Assembly (NCBI GenBank): GCA_020850355.1
Contig: JADZEX010000067.1
Location: 62,001 to 126,000 of the forward strand
Length of the DNA stretch: 64,000 nt
Direction: 5' to 3'
DNA from: Fimbriimonadaceae bacterium
GTDB lineage: Bacteria; Armatimonadota; UBA10988
In this document: positions 27,839-36,500 of the stretch, piece after piece
Position numbering within the stretch: the stretch's first letter is position 1
Layout of the letters: each line of letters opens with the position of its first letter
Program-made: the position numbers and the translations under genes
The notes under the pieces: generated by a model
What the model saw: only the letters and a program-made list of their open reading frames with translations
The model's database searches: none
What the model was told of the DNA's origin: nothing

Positions 27839-28633
27839 ATGATCGCAGCGCGCAGACATGGAACGGCTGGCCCAGCCGTGGTGGTGTTGCACGGCGGACC
27901 GGCCGCCGCCGGCAGCGCGTTGGGCCTGGCCCTGACGCTGGCCCCGGTTGCCCGCGTGCTCGAGCCGTGGCAGCGCGGCAGCGGCGGCCAGCCCTTGAGC
28001 GTGGCGCGGCACGTCGCCGACCTGGGGGAACTGCTGGCTGCGGAGGGCCACCAGCCGGTCGCGCTGGTCGGCCATTCCTGGGGGGCGATGCTGGCGCTGG
28101 CCTTCGCAGCGGCGCAGCCGGCCGCCGTCGGCCGCCTGGCCCTGGTCGGTTGCGGCACCTTCGACCCGGCCGCCCGGGCCGAGTACCAGCAGCGCTGCGC
28201 CCAGCGGCAGACCGCGGAGCTGCAGGCCGAGCTGGCGTCCGCCGCCGCACTCGCCGACCCGGCCGCCCGGATGCTGCGCCAGTACGCGATCCTCGGCGGC
28301 ATCTACGACTACGACGCGGCGCCCGATCCAGCCGACCCTGCCGCCCCACCGTTCGATGCGGTTGCTCACGAGCAGACCTGGGCCGACGCGCTGGAGTGCC
28401 AGGCGGACGGGCGGCACCCCGCCAGCTTCGCCCGCCTCGAGTTCCCGGTGGCGCTGTTTCACGGCGCCTGGGATCCGCACCCGGGGCGCCTGATCGCCGA
28501 CGGCCTGCGCGCGGTGCTGCCGCAACTGGACTATCACGAGTACGCCTGCTGCGGGCACCGGCCCTGGGCCGAGCGGCGTGCCGCCGCCAGCTTCGGGCGC
28601 GACCTGCGGGCATTCTGCACAAGCCCGCCGTGA
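27839..28633 (+). CDS. Alpha/beta hydrolase, proline iminopeptidase-like
   Basis: 264 residues from ATG 27839 (GGGGA upstream). VVVLHGGPA gives the oxyanion loop, GHSWGAM the nucleophile Ser, FHGAWDPHPG the acid and CCGHRPWAER the His. HGGPA plus GHSWG is characteristic of the S33 family, though the protein is shorter than typical iminopeptidases. Substrate unknown; cytoplasmic. Confidence 0.82.
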   Translation: MIAARRHGTAGPAVVVLHGGPAAAGSALGLALTLAPVARVLEPWQRGSGGQPLSVARHVADLGELLAAEGHQPVALVGHSWGAMLALAFAAAQPAAVGRLALVGCGTFDPAARAEYQQRCAQRQTAELQAELASAAALADPAARMLRQYAILGGIYDYDAAPDPADPAAPPFDAVAHEQTWADALECQADGRHPASFARLEFPVALFHGAWDPHPGRLIADGLRAVLPQLDYHEYACCGHRPWAERRAAASFGRDLRAFCTSPP

Positions 28634-28699
28634 TCCGGTCCAGCGCTGCGGCAGGACCACCCACGTCCACCGCCAACCGCCCCGGCGAGGAGCACCGAT

Positions 28700-29731
28700 A
28701 TGACCTCGCGCGAGCGCCTTCTGGCGGCCATCGAGTTCACCGGACCGGACCGGGCGCCGATCCACCATTACTGCTTCCCGGGCGCACTTCGCGAGCACGG
28801 CCAGCAGCTGCTCGACCTGCTGGCGCAGTATCCCGACGACTTCGGCAACGAGGCGCCGCTGGCTAACTGGGCTCAAGTGCAGCGCGAGGGCGACACGCCC
28901 CAGGAGACCGTCACCTGGCGAGACGGCTGGGGCACCACCTGGATCCGCTCGACGCAGTACACCTCCGGTGAGGTGATCGAGCCGGCCATCAGGTCCTGGG
29001 AAGCCGACTGGGCATCCTACGAGTTCCCGCCGAGCCCCGCTCCCGAACACTTCGAGAGGTTCGCCGCCAGCGTGGCCGCGCAGCACCCCGAACGCTTCGT
29101 GATGACCGCTGGCGGCGGGTTGTTCCAGCACGTGCAAAACCTGCGCGGGCCGGAGAGCTTCTTCCTGGACATCGGTGAAGACCGCGCCGAGTTGCATGAA
29201 CTCCTCGACCGGCTGGTGGACTACTACCTGCCGACCCTCGACCGGCACCTCGCGGCCGGCGCCGATTGTGCGGTCTGGGGCGACGACTGGGGCGCCCAGG
29301 ACGCCATGATGTGCAGCCCGACGGCCTGGCGACGGATCTTCAAGCCGCGCTACCAACGCCTGTTCGACGTCGGCCACGAACACGGCGCGAAGATCTGGAC
29401 GCACAGCGACGGCTGGATCCTGGAAATCCTGCCCGACCTGCTCGAGATGGGCGTCGCGGTGATCAACCCGCAGCACCCCTGCATGGGCACCCCGCGGGTC
29501 GGTCAGATCGTCGGCGGCAAGGCCTGCATCCGGACCGACATCGACCGGCAGTGGGTGATCCCCTACGGCACCCCAGCCGAGGTCCGCGCCGCGGTGAACG
29601 AAGCGATGGACTGCTTCGGCCGCTTCAACGGCGGCATCCTGTTCCACGGCGAGGTCGGCCCGGGCGTGCCGTGGGAGAACATCGTGGCGCTCTACGAGAC
29701 GTTCTACGAGGTCGGGAAGTACGGGGGGTGA
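28700..29731 (+). CDS. Uroporphyrinogen decarboxylase-family protein (methyltransferase-like)
   Basis: 343 residues, GGAG upstream of ATG 28700. TSRERLLAAIEFTGPDRAP is the usual N-terminus of UroD-like catabolic proteins. ADCAVWGDDWGAQDAMM and KIWTHSDGWILEILPDLLEMGV resemble the barrel and His/Cys region of MtaA/CmuA relatives. True HemE arginine motifs are missing, so heme synthesis is unlikely. No corrinoid protein is nearby. Often found in glycoside or methyl-transfer gene clusters (family knowledge). Confidence 0.8.
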   Translation: MTSRERLLAAIEFTGPDRAPIHHYCFPGALREHGQQLLDLLAQYPDDFGNEAPLANWAQVQREGDTPQETVTWRDGWGTTWIRSTQYTSGEVIEPAIRSWEADWASYEFPPSPAPEHFERFAASVAAQHPERFVMTAGGGLFQHVQNLRGPESFFLDIGEDRAELHELLDRLVDYYLPTLDRHLAAGADCAVWGDDWGAQDAMMCSPTAWRRIFKPRYQRLFDVGHEHGAKIWTHSDGWILEILPDLLEMGVAVINPQHPCMGTPRVGQIVGGKACIRTDIDRQWVIPYGTPAEVRAAVNEAMDCFGRFNGGILFHGEVGPGVPWENIVALYETFYEVGKYGG

Positions 29732-29762
29732 CGGCGCGGGCAGGCCCGACCGCTGGCGACCG

Positions 29763-29791
29763 CTGACACCCGCCCGGCAAGCTGCTATAGT
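29763..29791 (+). promoter_or_regulatory. Strong sigma70-type promoter, probably leaderless, for the methyltransferase
   Basis: CTGACA (29763-29768), a 17-base spacer, and TATAGT (29786-29791) preceded by TGC (extended -10). Both boxes match consensus at five of six positions. The predicted start of transcription falls at about 29798, the A of the methyltransferase ATG. Confidence 0.6.
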
Positions 29792-29797
29792 GGCGGC

Positions 29798-30664
29798 ATG
29801 GCTGCCTCCAGACGCGCCCCGCAACCAACTCTGCCGACGCTGGCCGCGCCGCCGGCAGCGCGCCGGCTGCTGGTCGGCGACGCCCTGCAGTTGCTGCGGG
29901 AGCTGCCCGCTGGCTGCTGCCGTTGCTGCGTCACCAGCCCGCCGTACTGGGGCCTGCGCGACTACGGCGTAGAGCACCAGATCGGCGCCGAGGTCGAGCT
30001 TGACCACTACTTGCGCAACCTGACGCTGGTCTTCGGCGAGGTGCGGCGGGTGCTGGCCGATGACGGCACGCTCTGGCTGAACCTCGGGGATGCGTACACC
30101 AGCGGCGGACGCACCTGGCGTGCCAGCGATCGCAAGAACCCGGCGAGGGCGATGGAGTACCGTCCGGCGACGCCCCCAGGCCTGAAGCCGAAGGACCTGA
30201 TCGGCTTGCCCTGGCGGGTGGCTTTCGCGCTGCAGGCCGATGGCTGGTACCTGCGGTCCGACATCGTCTGGTTCAAGCCAAACTGCCAACCTGAATCCGT
30301 CAAGGACCGGCCGACTCGCTCCCATGAGTATGTCTTTCTGCTGAGCAAGTCCGAGCGCTACTATTACGACCAGGAGGCGGTTCGTGAGGTCGGCAGCACG
30401 GGGGGCTCCTGGCGCAATCGGCGGTCTGTCTGGGCGGTCCACACCGAGCCGTTCCCCGAGGCCCACTTCGCGACCTTCCCTCCCAAACTAGTGGAGCCCT
30501 GCCTGCTGGCCGGCAGCGCCACAGGCGACACGGTCCTGGATCCGTTCTTTGGGTCTGGGACGGTCGGGCTGGTCTGCCAGGCCCTGGACCGGGGCTGCCT
30601 TGGGATCGAACTGAACCCGGCCTACGCCGCGCTGGCTCGCGAACGACTCGGGTGGCCCGAATGA
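29798..30664 (+). CDS. DNA (cytosine-N4)-type modification methyltransferase, type II
   Basis: 288 residues. Motif order is beta class: catalytic TSPPYW (46-51) first, SAM-binding DPFFGSGT near 245-252 last, with a target-recognition stretch between. SPPY favours N4-methylcytosine. GTLWLNLGDAY and HEYVFLLSKSERYYYD match site-specific type II enzymes. It overlaps the endonuclease start as ATGA. The pairing with an XcyI-like nuclease suggests a CCCGGG-like site (inference). Confidence 0.9.
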   Translation: MAASRRAPQPTLPTLAAPPAARRLLVGDALQLLRELPAGCCRCCVTSPPYWGLRDYGVEHQIGAEVELDHYLRNLTLVFGEVRRVLADDGTLWLNLGDAYTSGGRTWRASDRKNPARAMEYRPATPPGLKPKDLIGLPWRVAFALQADGWYLRSDIVWFKPNCQPESVKDRPTRSHEYVFLLSKSERYYYDQEAVREVGSTGGSWRNRRSVWAVHTEPFPEAHFATFPPKLVEPCLLAGSATGDTVLDPFFGSGTVGLVCQALDRGCLGIELNPAYAALARERLGWPE

Positions 30665-31641
30665 GGCAGCCCCAGTCGGCGGTGCTGCTGCCGAGCAGCC
30701 AGGTCAGGTTCTGGTCGCGACTCAACGACCTCCGGGCCCGCTGCCTTAGCCCCGCGCTGCGCGATGCCTTAGGCACCGTCCCGATCGCCGACCTGGATGC
30801 GGAACTGCACTCCTACGTCGTTCCGGAGCATCTTGCCCGTGTGGCGAGTTGGGGGCTGCGCGGCGAGGTGGTCTTTGCGACGCCGCTGCTGCTGGGTCGC
30901 CGGCCCGCCTTGTTGGGTTACTACCGCCTGCTGTACGGCTTGTCTCAAAAGGCCTGCTACGGTAGCGGCGGTCCGTTGCAGGGCTGCCGCGCGATGGAAG
31001 AGCACAACCGCCTCTCCGCAGTCGTCGCCGCTCGGCTGCCCGCGGTCTGTCGGTCGCTGGCGGCGTCAGGCTCCTATCTGGTCGAGCGGATCACCCTGCG
31101 CAGCGCTGCCGAGGTGCACGAGCTGCAGTTGTTGACGCTCGGCGCGATGTTCGACGGCTCCGAGCGAAACCGTGTCGGCCGCGATGCGGTCGCCCTGTTC
31201 TGGCAGCTCCTGCGGGAGCTGGTCGGGCCGCACCTGACCGCGGCCTCGGACCGCGAACTGGTCCTCGCCAACGCAGCCGGTCGGACCGTGCGGGTGCTCT
31301 TGGCCGATGACCCCGACGTGACCGTCTGGGAGACCTTCAGCGCCGGCACCGAGGCGCGTCGGCTGTCGATCGAGGTCAAAGGCGGCAGCGATCGCTCGAA
31401 CGTCCACAACCGGCTTGGGGAGGCGGAGAAGTCGCACCAGAAGGCGCGCGCGGCGGGCTTTCGCGATTGCTGGACAATCCTGAATGCGACAGTGACGCCA
31501 GACCTGGCGCGGACCGAGTCCCCCAGCACCGGGATCTTTTTCCAGTTGCGCGACCTGCTGGACGACACCTCGGCCGGCTACGCCGACTTCCGTGACCACC
31601 TCGCCGCGGTGCTCGGCATCCCCGTGGCGTCGCCGGCCTGA
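30661..31641 (+). CDS. Type II restriction endonuclease, XcyI/Cfr9I-like
   Basis: 326 residues from ATG 30661, overlapping the methyltransferase stop. PALLGYYRLLYGLSQKACY (82-100) resembles what I recall of XcyI-type enzymes. A PD-(D/E)xK active site is visible: Pro218-Asp219, then Glu238-Val-Lys240. SNVHNRLGEAEKSHQKAR follows, as in nuclease C-terminal helices. Predicted to cut unmodified DNA at the site protected by the adjacent methyltransferase. The family call is from memory of motifs; the active-site call is from sequence. Confidence 0.78.
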   Translation: MRQPQSAVLLPSSQVRFWSRLNDLRARCLSPALRDALGTVPIADLDAELHSYVVPEHLARVASWGLRGEVVFATPLLLGRRPALLGYYRLLYGLSQKACYGSGGPLQGCRAMEEHNRLSAVVAARLPAVCRSLAASGSYLVERITLRSAAEVHELQLLTLGAMFDGSERNRVGRDAVALFWQLLRELVGPHLTAASDRELVLANAAGRTVRVLLADDPDVTVWETFSAGTEARRLSIEVKGGSDRSNVHNRLGEAEKSHQKARAAGFRDCWTILNATVTPDLARTESPSTGIFFQLRDLLDDTSAGYADFRDHLAAVLGIPVASPA

Positions 31642-31645
31642 CGGT

Positions 31646-32668
31646 CTACCCGCCCAACGCCTTGGTTTGGCCCGTCGCCGCGGCCTCGTAGGCTGCCGCG
31701 ATCGCGGCAACATAGCGCACGCAGGAGGCGCCCGGACAGCGTTGCGGGCTGCGGCCGGCAATCGCATCCTGGAGCGCGACCACTGGCTGCGGTGGCTCCG
31801 GCATGGCGCTCTCGGGGATCCGTTCCGGGTCGTGCCCTGGTCGCAGCAAGGTGAGCTCGAAGGGCATGCCGCGGAGCACGGCGGTGCCGGCGGTGCCCAG
31901 ATAGAGACTCACCGAGCGGCGGTCCGGGCAGGGCGAGTCGCCGATGCTGACGACGCTGCCGAAGCCGCCGCCGCTGAGGGCGAAGTTGACCTGGAAGCGG
32001 AGGTCGTCCGGGACGCTGTCCATCTGGGCGCTGACGGTGGTGAACTCCTGGCCGGTGACCCACATCGCTTCGCAGATCTGGTGCGAGCCGCCGTCGATCA
32101 GGTGGCCGCCGCCGTTGGCCTCGATGTCGCCGCGGAAGAGGCTGGGCGGCACCAGGCCGGGCAGCCTGGCGGGCAGCGGTGAGCGGCCGAAGACGCCGCG
32201 GATGTCGCCCGTCCAGCGCAGGTCGACGGTCTCGATGGTCCCCAGATCGCCGGCGGCGAGGCGCTCGCGGAGGTAGACCGTCTGGCGCCAATAGGGTGGG
32301 TTGTAGGCCACCTCCAAGAGCTTGCCGGATCGCTCGGCGAGGCCCACCAGCGCGACGGCGTCGGCGGTGTGGACGGTCATCGGCTTTTCGAGCAGCACGT
32401 GACAGCCGGCCTGCAGCGCGGCCGCGGTGTGCCGGAAGTGCAGGTTGTGCGGCGAGCAGACCAGCACGGCGTCCAACTCGGCCTGGGACAGCATCGCCTC
32501 GACATCGGTGTACGTCTGGGCGACGCCGAAGTGCGCGGCGAGCTGCGCCAGCGGCTCGGGCTGGCGGCGACAGAGGGCTACCAGGTCGACCTCCGGGTGC
32601 GCCACCAACTCCGGCAGGTGTCGTCTCGAAGCAAACCAGCCCGCGCCGATCACGCCCCAGCGAGTCAT
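31646..32668 (-). CDS. Gfo/Idh/MocA-family oxidoreductase
   Basis: 340 residues from ATG 32668 (GGAG upstream). TRWGVIGAGWFASRRHL is the NAD(P) loop; VLLEKPMTVH holds the conserved Lys-Pro; HLIDGGSHQI carries the catalytic-region His. No Tat signal, so cytoplasmic. Oxidises a sugar or cyclitol of unknown identity. Convergent with the restriction gene (4-base gap) and divergent from ridA. Confidence 0.87.
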   Translation of the reverse strand: MTRWGVIGAGWFASRRHLPELVAHPEVDLVALCRRQPEPLAQLAAHFGVAQTYTDVEAMLSQAELDAVLVCSPHNLHFRHTAAALQAGCHVLLEKPMTVHTADAVALVGLAERSGKLLEVAYNPPYWRQTVYLRERLAAGDLGTIETVDLRWTGDIRGVFGRSPLPARLPGLVPPSLFRGDIEANGGGHLIDGGSHQICEAMWVTGQEFTTVSAQMDSVPDDLRFQVNFALSGGGFGSVVSIGDSPCPDRRSVSLYLGTAGTAVLRGMPFELTLLRPGHDPERIPESAMPEPPQPVVALQDAIAGRSPQRCPGASCVRYVAAIAAAYEAAATGQTKALGG

Positions 32669-32687
32669 CGCCTTCTCCGCGGCCGGA

Positions 32688-32716
32688 GTTGTAGCACAGG
32701 CCGGCGCCGCCGCCAA
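32688..32716 (-). promoter_or_regulatory. Promoter for the Gfo/Idh gene
   Basis: TTGGCG (32716-32711), 17-base spacer, TACAAC (32693-32688) preceded by TGC on the minus strand. Moderate match. Confidence 0.4.
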
Positions 32717-32730
32717 GCGGTGCGGGTGCC

Positions 32731-32759
32731 TTGTCGCCGGCAGCGCTTTGCGGTATCGT
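32731..32759 (+). promoter_or_regulatory. Candidate promoter for ridA
   Basis: TTGTCG, a 17-base spacer and TATCGT, each four of six to consensus, 17 bases before the ridA ATG with its AGGTGG site. Faces the opposite way to the promoter at 32688-32716. Confidence 0.3.
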
Positions 32760-32776
32760 GCGGGGCAGGTGGCGCT

Positions 32777-33160
32777 ATGCCGAAGCAGATCATTGCAGCC
32801 TCTACCGCGCCGGCCGCGGTCGGCCCCTACTCGCAGGCGGTGCGGGTGGGCGACCTGCTGTTCTGTGCCGGTCAGATCCCGTTGACTCCCGCCGGGGAGC
32901 TGGTCGGCGGCGACATCGCCGCGCAGACCCGCCAGGTGCTGACCAACCTGGCGGCCGTGGTCGCGGCTGCCGGCGGGTCGCTGGCGCAGGTCGTCAAGAC
33001 CACGGTCTACTGCGTCGACCTGGCCGACTTCCCGACCATCAACGCGGTCTACGCCGAGTTCTTTGGCGACCAGCCGCCAGCCCGCGCGACGGTGCAGGTC
33101 GCCGCCCTGCCGCGCTCGGCGGGCGTCGAGATCGAGGCCGTCGTCTGGCTCGGCGCCTGA
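32777..33160 (+). CDS. RidA/YjgF/TdcF-family enamine deaminase
   Basis: 127 residues, full length. AAVGPYSQAVRVGDLLFCAGQIP is the signature start, and ARATVQVAALP carries the conserved catalytic Arg. The protein hydrolyses reactive enamines/imines such as 2-aminoacrylate. Followed 7 bases later by the AEC transporter start. Confidence 0.93.
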   Translation: MPKQIIAASTAPAAVGPYSQAVRVGDLLFCAGQIPLTPAGELVGGDIAAQTRQVLTNLAAVVAAAGGSLAQVVKTTVYCVDLADFPTINAVYAEFFGDQPPARATVQVAALPRSAGVEIEAVVWLGA

Positions 33161-33167
33161 CGGCAGC

Positions 33168-34106
33168 ATGGACGTCCTGGCTCACCTCAGCCACATCTTC
33201 GGGACCTGCATCTTCCCGCTGCTGGCGCTGATCGGCCTGGGCTGCGGGCTGCAGCGCCGGATGGGCCTCGAGATGCGGACGCTCTCGCGGCTCAACATCT
33301 ACGTCTTCGTCCCGGCCCTGGCGATTTCGGCCCTGGCGAAGGCCAACCTGCCGGTCGGCGACCTGCTGCGAGTGGTCGGCTTCGTGCTCGGGATTCAGGC
33401 CCTGCTGTATGCCCTGGGCCAGGGCTGGAGCCGGTTGCGGGGCTATCCGCGGAGTCTCGCCACCGCCTTCACGATTGCGCTGATCTTCTACAACAGCGGC
33501 AACTACGGCTACGCCTTGGCGGTGCTGCTGTACGGCCAGGACAGCCCGGCGGTGGGCTTGCAGGCGATTGTCTTGGCGGTCCAGAACGTGACCTGCTTCA
33601 GCCTCGGCCAGGTGCTGATCCGCGGTCCGCGGATCGGCGTCCGGAGCGCCCTGGGGGAGTACTTCCGGCTGCCCCTGCCGTATGCCATTGTGGCCGGGCT
33701 GGTGCTGCAACGGACCGGCTGGCGTCCGCCGGAGCCGGTCTGGAACACGATTCAGGTGGCCGCCGGCGGGCTGGTGCCCATCGCGCTGGTGACGCTTGGC
33801 GCGCAGCTCGGCCTGACGCGGCTGGATCGGCGGCTGAAAACGGTGCTGGTGGCCTGCGCGATGCGTCTGCTGGTAGCCCCGCTGCTGGCCCTGCTGTTGC
33901 TGCTGCTGCTCGGCTGGCAAGGCCTCCTGGCGCAGCACCTGTTCCTCTCGACCTGCGTGCCGACCGCGGTCAACACCACCATCCTGGCCGTCGAGTTCGA
34001 CAACGAGCCCGACTTCGCGGCGCAGGTGGTGACCGTCAGCACGCTGCTCAGCGCGGTTTCGGTGACCGCCTGCATCTATCTGTCGCAGTTGCTCTACGCC
34101 GGTTAG
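33168..34106 (+). CDS. AEC (auxin efflux carrier)-family transporter
   Basis: 312 residues, about ten hydrophobic segments in two halves, with a central polar region. RLNIYVFVPALAISALAK in the first half and FLSTCVPTAVNTTILAVEFDNEPDFAAQVV in the second are typical family motifs. Transports an unidentified organic acid or amino acid. The start lies 8 bases after ridA; the 3' end overlaps the convergent gene by 4 bases. Confidence 0.88.
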   Translation: MDVLAHLSHIFGTCIFPLLALIGLGCGLQRRMGLEMRTLSRLNIYVFVPALAISALAKANLPVGDLLRVVGFVLGIQALLYALGQGWSRLRGYPRSLATAFTIALIFYNSGNYGYALAVLLYGQDSPAVGLQAIVLAVQNVTCFSLGQVLIRGPRIGVRSALGEYFRLPLPYAIVAGLVLQRTGWRPPEPVWNTIQVAAGGLVPIALVTLGAQLGLTRLDRRLKTVLVACAMRLLVAPLLALLLLLLLGWQGLLAQHLFLSTCVPTAVNTTILAVEFDNEPDFAAQVVTVSTLLSAVSVTACIYLSQLLYAG

Positions 34107-35200
34107 CCGCTCGCCGGGGGCTCCCCGCGGTCGGGCCGCGAGCGGCGGGCCGCGACCCACACCAGCAGCAGCGCCACGCCGCCGCTGAAGGCGGCCGACG
34201 GCGCCGACAGGCCGAACACCGCCAGCGAGGCGCTGCCGCAGAGGCCGCAGATCGCGTAGACAAACAGCAGCACGCTGAGGTCGTTCCAGCCAGCATCCTG
34301 CAAACGGTGGTGCAGATGCTCGCGGTCGGCGCTGAGCGGGCTGCGGCCGGCCGACACTCGTACCACCACCACCCCGGCGAGGTTCAGAATCGGCAACGCC
34401 AGGATCAGCAACGGCGTCATCACGGCAATCAACGTGGCGGTCTTCATCACCGCGCTGATGGCCAGGACTGCCAGCAGGTAGCCGAGCAGGTAGGCCCCGC
34501 CGTCGCCCATGAAGATCCGCGCGGGCGGGAAGTTGAGGCGCAGAAAGCCGATGATCCCGCCCAGCAGTGCCAAGGCATGGACCGCCGCGCTGGGCGAGCG
34601 AGCGGGACCCCAGACCGCGATGGTGCCGATGGTCGCCGCCATGATCAGCGATACGCCGCCAGCCAGGCCATCGAGACCGTCGATGAAGTTGACGGCGTTG
34701 ATGATGGCGACGATCCAGACCATGCTGAGGACCCACGAGACCAGCGGCGGGAAGGTGATCCAGCCGTCGCCCGGGATCTGCAGGCCATCGATGCTGACGC
34801 CGCTGGCCACCGGCAGCGCCACGGCGGCCAGTTGCAGCAGCAGCTTGACCGGCGCCGAGAGTCCGTCGCGTTGCCGCCCGTCGGCGGTCCGCGGGCGGTA
34901 CAGGTCATCGGCCAGGCCGATGGCGAACATCGCCAGCGCGCCGACTAAGATACCGGTGTCGCGGGAGTTCCAGTCGAAAGCACCGGGTAACGCCGCACCA
35001 GCCAGGACGCCAGCAAGGTAACCGCAACCGATGCCGATGCCGCCGATCCGGGGCACCGCGGTGGTGTGGGCCTTGCGGCCGCCGGGCGTGTCGACCAGGT
35101 TGCGGCGCAGCGCCAGGCGCAGCGTCCAGGGCACGGCCGGCAGCGCCACCAGCAGAGCGGCGGCGAGGGCGGCCAGGAAGCCCGCAGCGCTGAGTGTCAT
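34103..35200 (-). CDS. WecA/TagO-like undecaprenyl-phosphate N-acetylhexosamine-1-phosphate transferase
   Basis: 365 residues, about ten membrane spans. Active-site motifs present: GLADDLYRPR (Asp pair), NFIDGLDGLAGG, ARIFMGDGGAYLLG and DREHLHHRL. This last His motif separates the WecA/TagO group from MraY. It starts lipid-linked glycan assembly for surface polysaccharide. Divergent from the ADP-ribosylglycohydrolase gene with only 35 bases between starts. Confidence 0.88.
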   Translation of the reverse strand: MTLSAAGFLAALAAALLVALPAVPWTLRLALRRNLVDTPGGRKAHTTAVPRIGGIGIGCGYLAGVLAGAALPGAFDWNSRDTGILVGALAMFAIGLADDLYRPRTADGRQRDGLSAPVKLLLQLAAVALPVASGVSIDGLQIPGDGWITFPPLVSWVLSMVWIVAIINAVNFIDGLDGLAGGVSLIMAATIGTIAVWGPARSPSAAVHALALLGGIIGFLRLNFPPARIFMGDGGAYLLGYLLAVLAISAVMKTATLIAVMTPLLILALPILNLAGVVVVRVSAGRSPLSADREHLHHRLQDAGWNDLSVLLFVYAICGLCGSASLAVFGLSAPSAAFSGGVALLLVWVAARRSRPDRGEPPASG

Positions 35201-35235
35201 CGGCGGCCTCGCGGTCGCTGCTGGGAGAAGTGGTG

Positions 35236-36177
35236 ATGCTGTTGGATCGCTATCAAGGCTGTCTGCTCGGTCTCGCCATCGGCGATGCGCTGGGCGCTCC
35301 GGTGGAGTTCTTGTCGCTTGCTCAGATTCGACAACACTACGGCCCCGAGGGTATCACCGATCTGGTGGCGATGCGTCACTTCGCCGCCGGAACCTACACC
35401 GACGACACGCAGATGAGCATCGCGCTGGCCGAGGGCCTGCTCGACTGCCCGGCTGGCGACCTGTCGACGCAGATGGCCGCCGTGGCCCGGCGCTTCGTGG
35501 CCTGGAGCAGCTCGCCCGAGAACAACCGCGCGCCGGGCAACACCTGCCTGCGGGCCTGCAGCAACCTGGCACGGGGAATCCCCTGGCAGCAGGCCGGGGT
35601 GGCCGGCTCGAAGGGCTGCGGCACGGCGATGCGGGCGGCGCCGGTTGGGCTACGGTACCACCGCGACGCGGCCAGGCTGCAGGAGGTCGCGGTCGAGTCG
35701 AGTCGCATCACCCACGGCCACCGCGCGGCGCTGGCCGCGGCGGCCGCGGTCGCCGCGGTGGTCTCGGCGGCGCTCGACGACGCCACGCCGGAACAGCTCG
35801 ACGAGGTCGCCCTGACGACCGGCGCGCCGGGCAGTCCGGAAGTCGAGCAGCGCCTGCGACAGATCCCGACGGTGCTGGACCTCGACCCGCCCGCCGCCTT
35901 CGAGGTGCTCGGCGAGGCCTGGGTGGCCGAGGAGGCCCTGGCCTGCGGGCTCTACTGCGTGCTGCGGACTCCGGACGACTACCGCGCCACGGTGCTGGCG
36001 GGCGCCAACTCCACCGGCGACAGCGACACCATCGCCTGCATCGCCGGCGCGATCAGCGGGGCACGGCTGGGCAGCGCGGCGATCCCGGCGGCCTGGCGCC
36101 AGCAGGTCGAGAACCGCGAGTTGCTGCTGGACCTCGCAACCCGCCTGCACCAGGCCTGGCAGGCCGACCAGGTTTAG
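35236..36177 (+). CDS. ADP-ribosylglycohydrolase-family protein
   Basis: 313 residues from ATG 35236 (GGAG upstream; GTG immediately before is an alternative). LGLAIGDALGAPVEF, YTDDTQM (metal Asp56/Asp57), GAPGS and STGDSDTIACIAGAI (second metal motif) are complete. Predicted to hydrolyse O-linked ADP-ribose or a related glycoside, in the cytoplasm. Shorter than and distinct from the second family member at 19447-21531. Confidence 0.9.
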   Translation: MLLDRYQGCLLGLAIGDALGAPVEFLSLAQIRQHYGPEGITDLVAMRHFAAGTYTDDTQMSIALAEGLLDCPAGDLSTQMAAVARRFVAWSSSPENNRAPGNTCLRACSNLARGIPWQQAGVAGSKGCGTAMRAAPVGLRYHRDAARLQEVAVESSRITHGHRAALAAAAAVAAVVSAALDDATPEQLDEVALTTGAPGSPEVEQRLRQIPTVLDLDPPAAFEVLGEAWVAEEALACGLYCVLRTPDDYRATVLAGANSTGDSDTIACIAGAISGARLGSAAIPAAWRQQVENRELLLDLATRLHQAWQADQV

Positions 36178-36500
36178 GGCTCGCGGCGACCACGGTTCAG
36201 CCAGAGGGCGACCCGGCGGCGGTGCTGGAAATCCTTCACTGGTCGCCGGGCCCTGGGGGGTGCATTTCGGCGACGTAGATGTCGAGGTGTCCATCGCCGT
36301 CGAAGTCGGCCAGCTGCAGAGTGTGGCCGTGGTCGACCCGCTCGATCACGGTCTGCGCCTGCCGCCCTGCGCCGTCGTGGTGGTAGGCCCGCAGCGGCCC
36401 GACGGCATCGCCCGAGGCGATCACCACCTGCTGCCAGGCGCCCGGCCAGAGCTGCCCGAGAAGCTTGCCCAGGCCGTCGGTCGCGCCCTCCACGCCGTCA
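36174..36500 (-). pseudogene. Decayed FG-GAP/VCBS repeat gene fragment
   Basis: Between the ADP-ribosylglycohydrolase and FAD-oxidoreductase genes. One frame, ending at a TGA at 36236, reads WQQVVIASGD...HTLQLADFDGDGHLDIYVAEM, a clear FG-GAP calcium-binding-like unit. Just past the stop another frame gives KDFQHRRRVALWLNRG and a TAA at 36176-36174, as at the end of similar proteins. Together they look like one C-terminal piece joined by a frameshift or internal deletion. No start codon or signal peptide remains. Confidence 0.6.
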
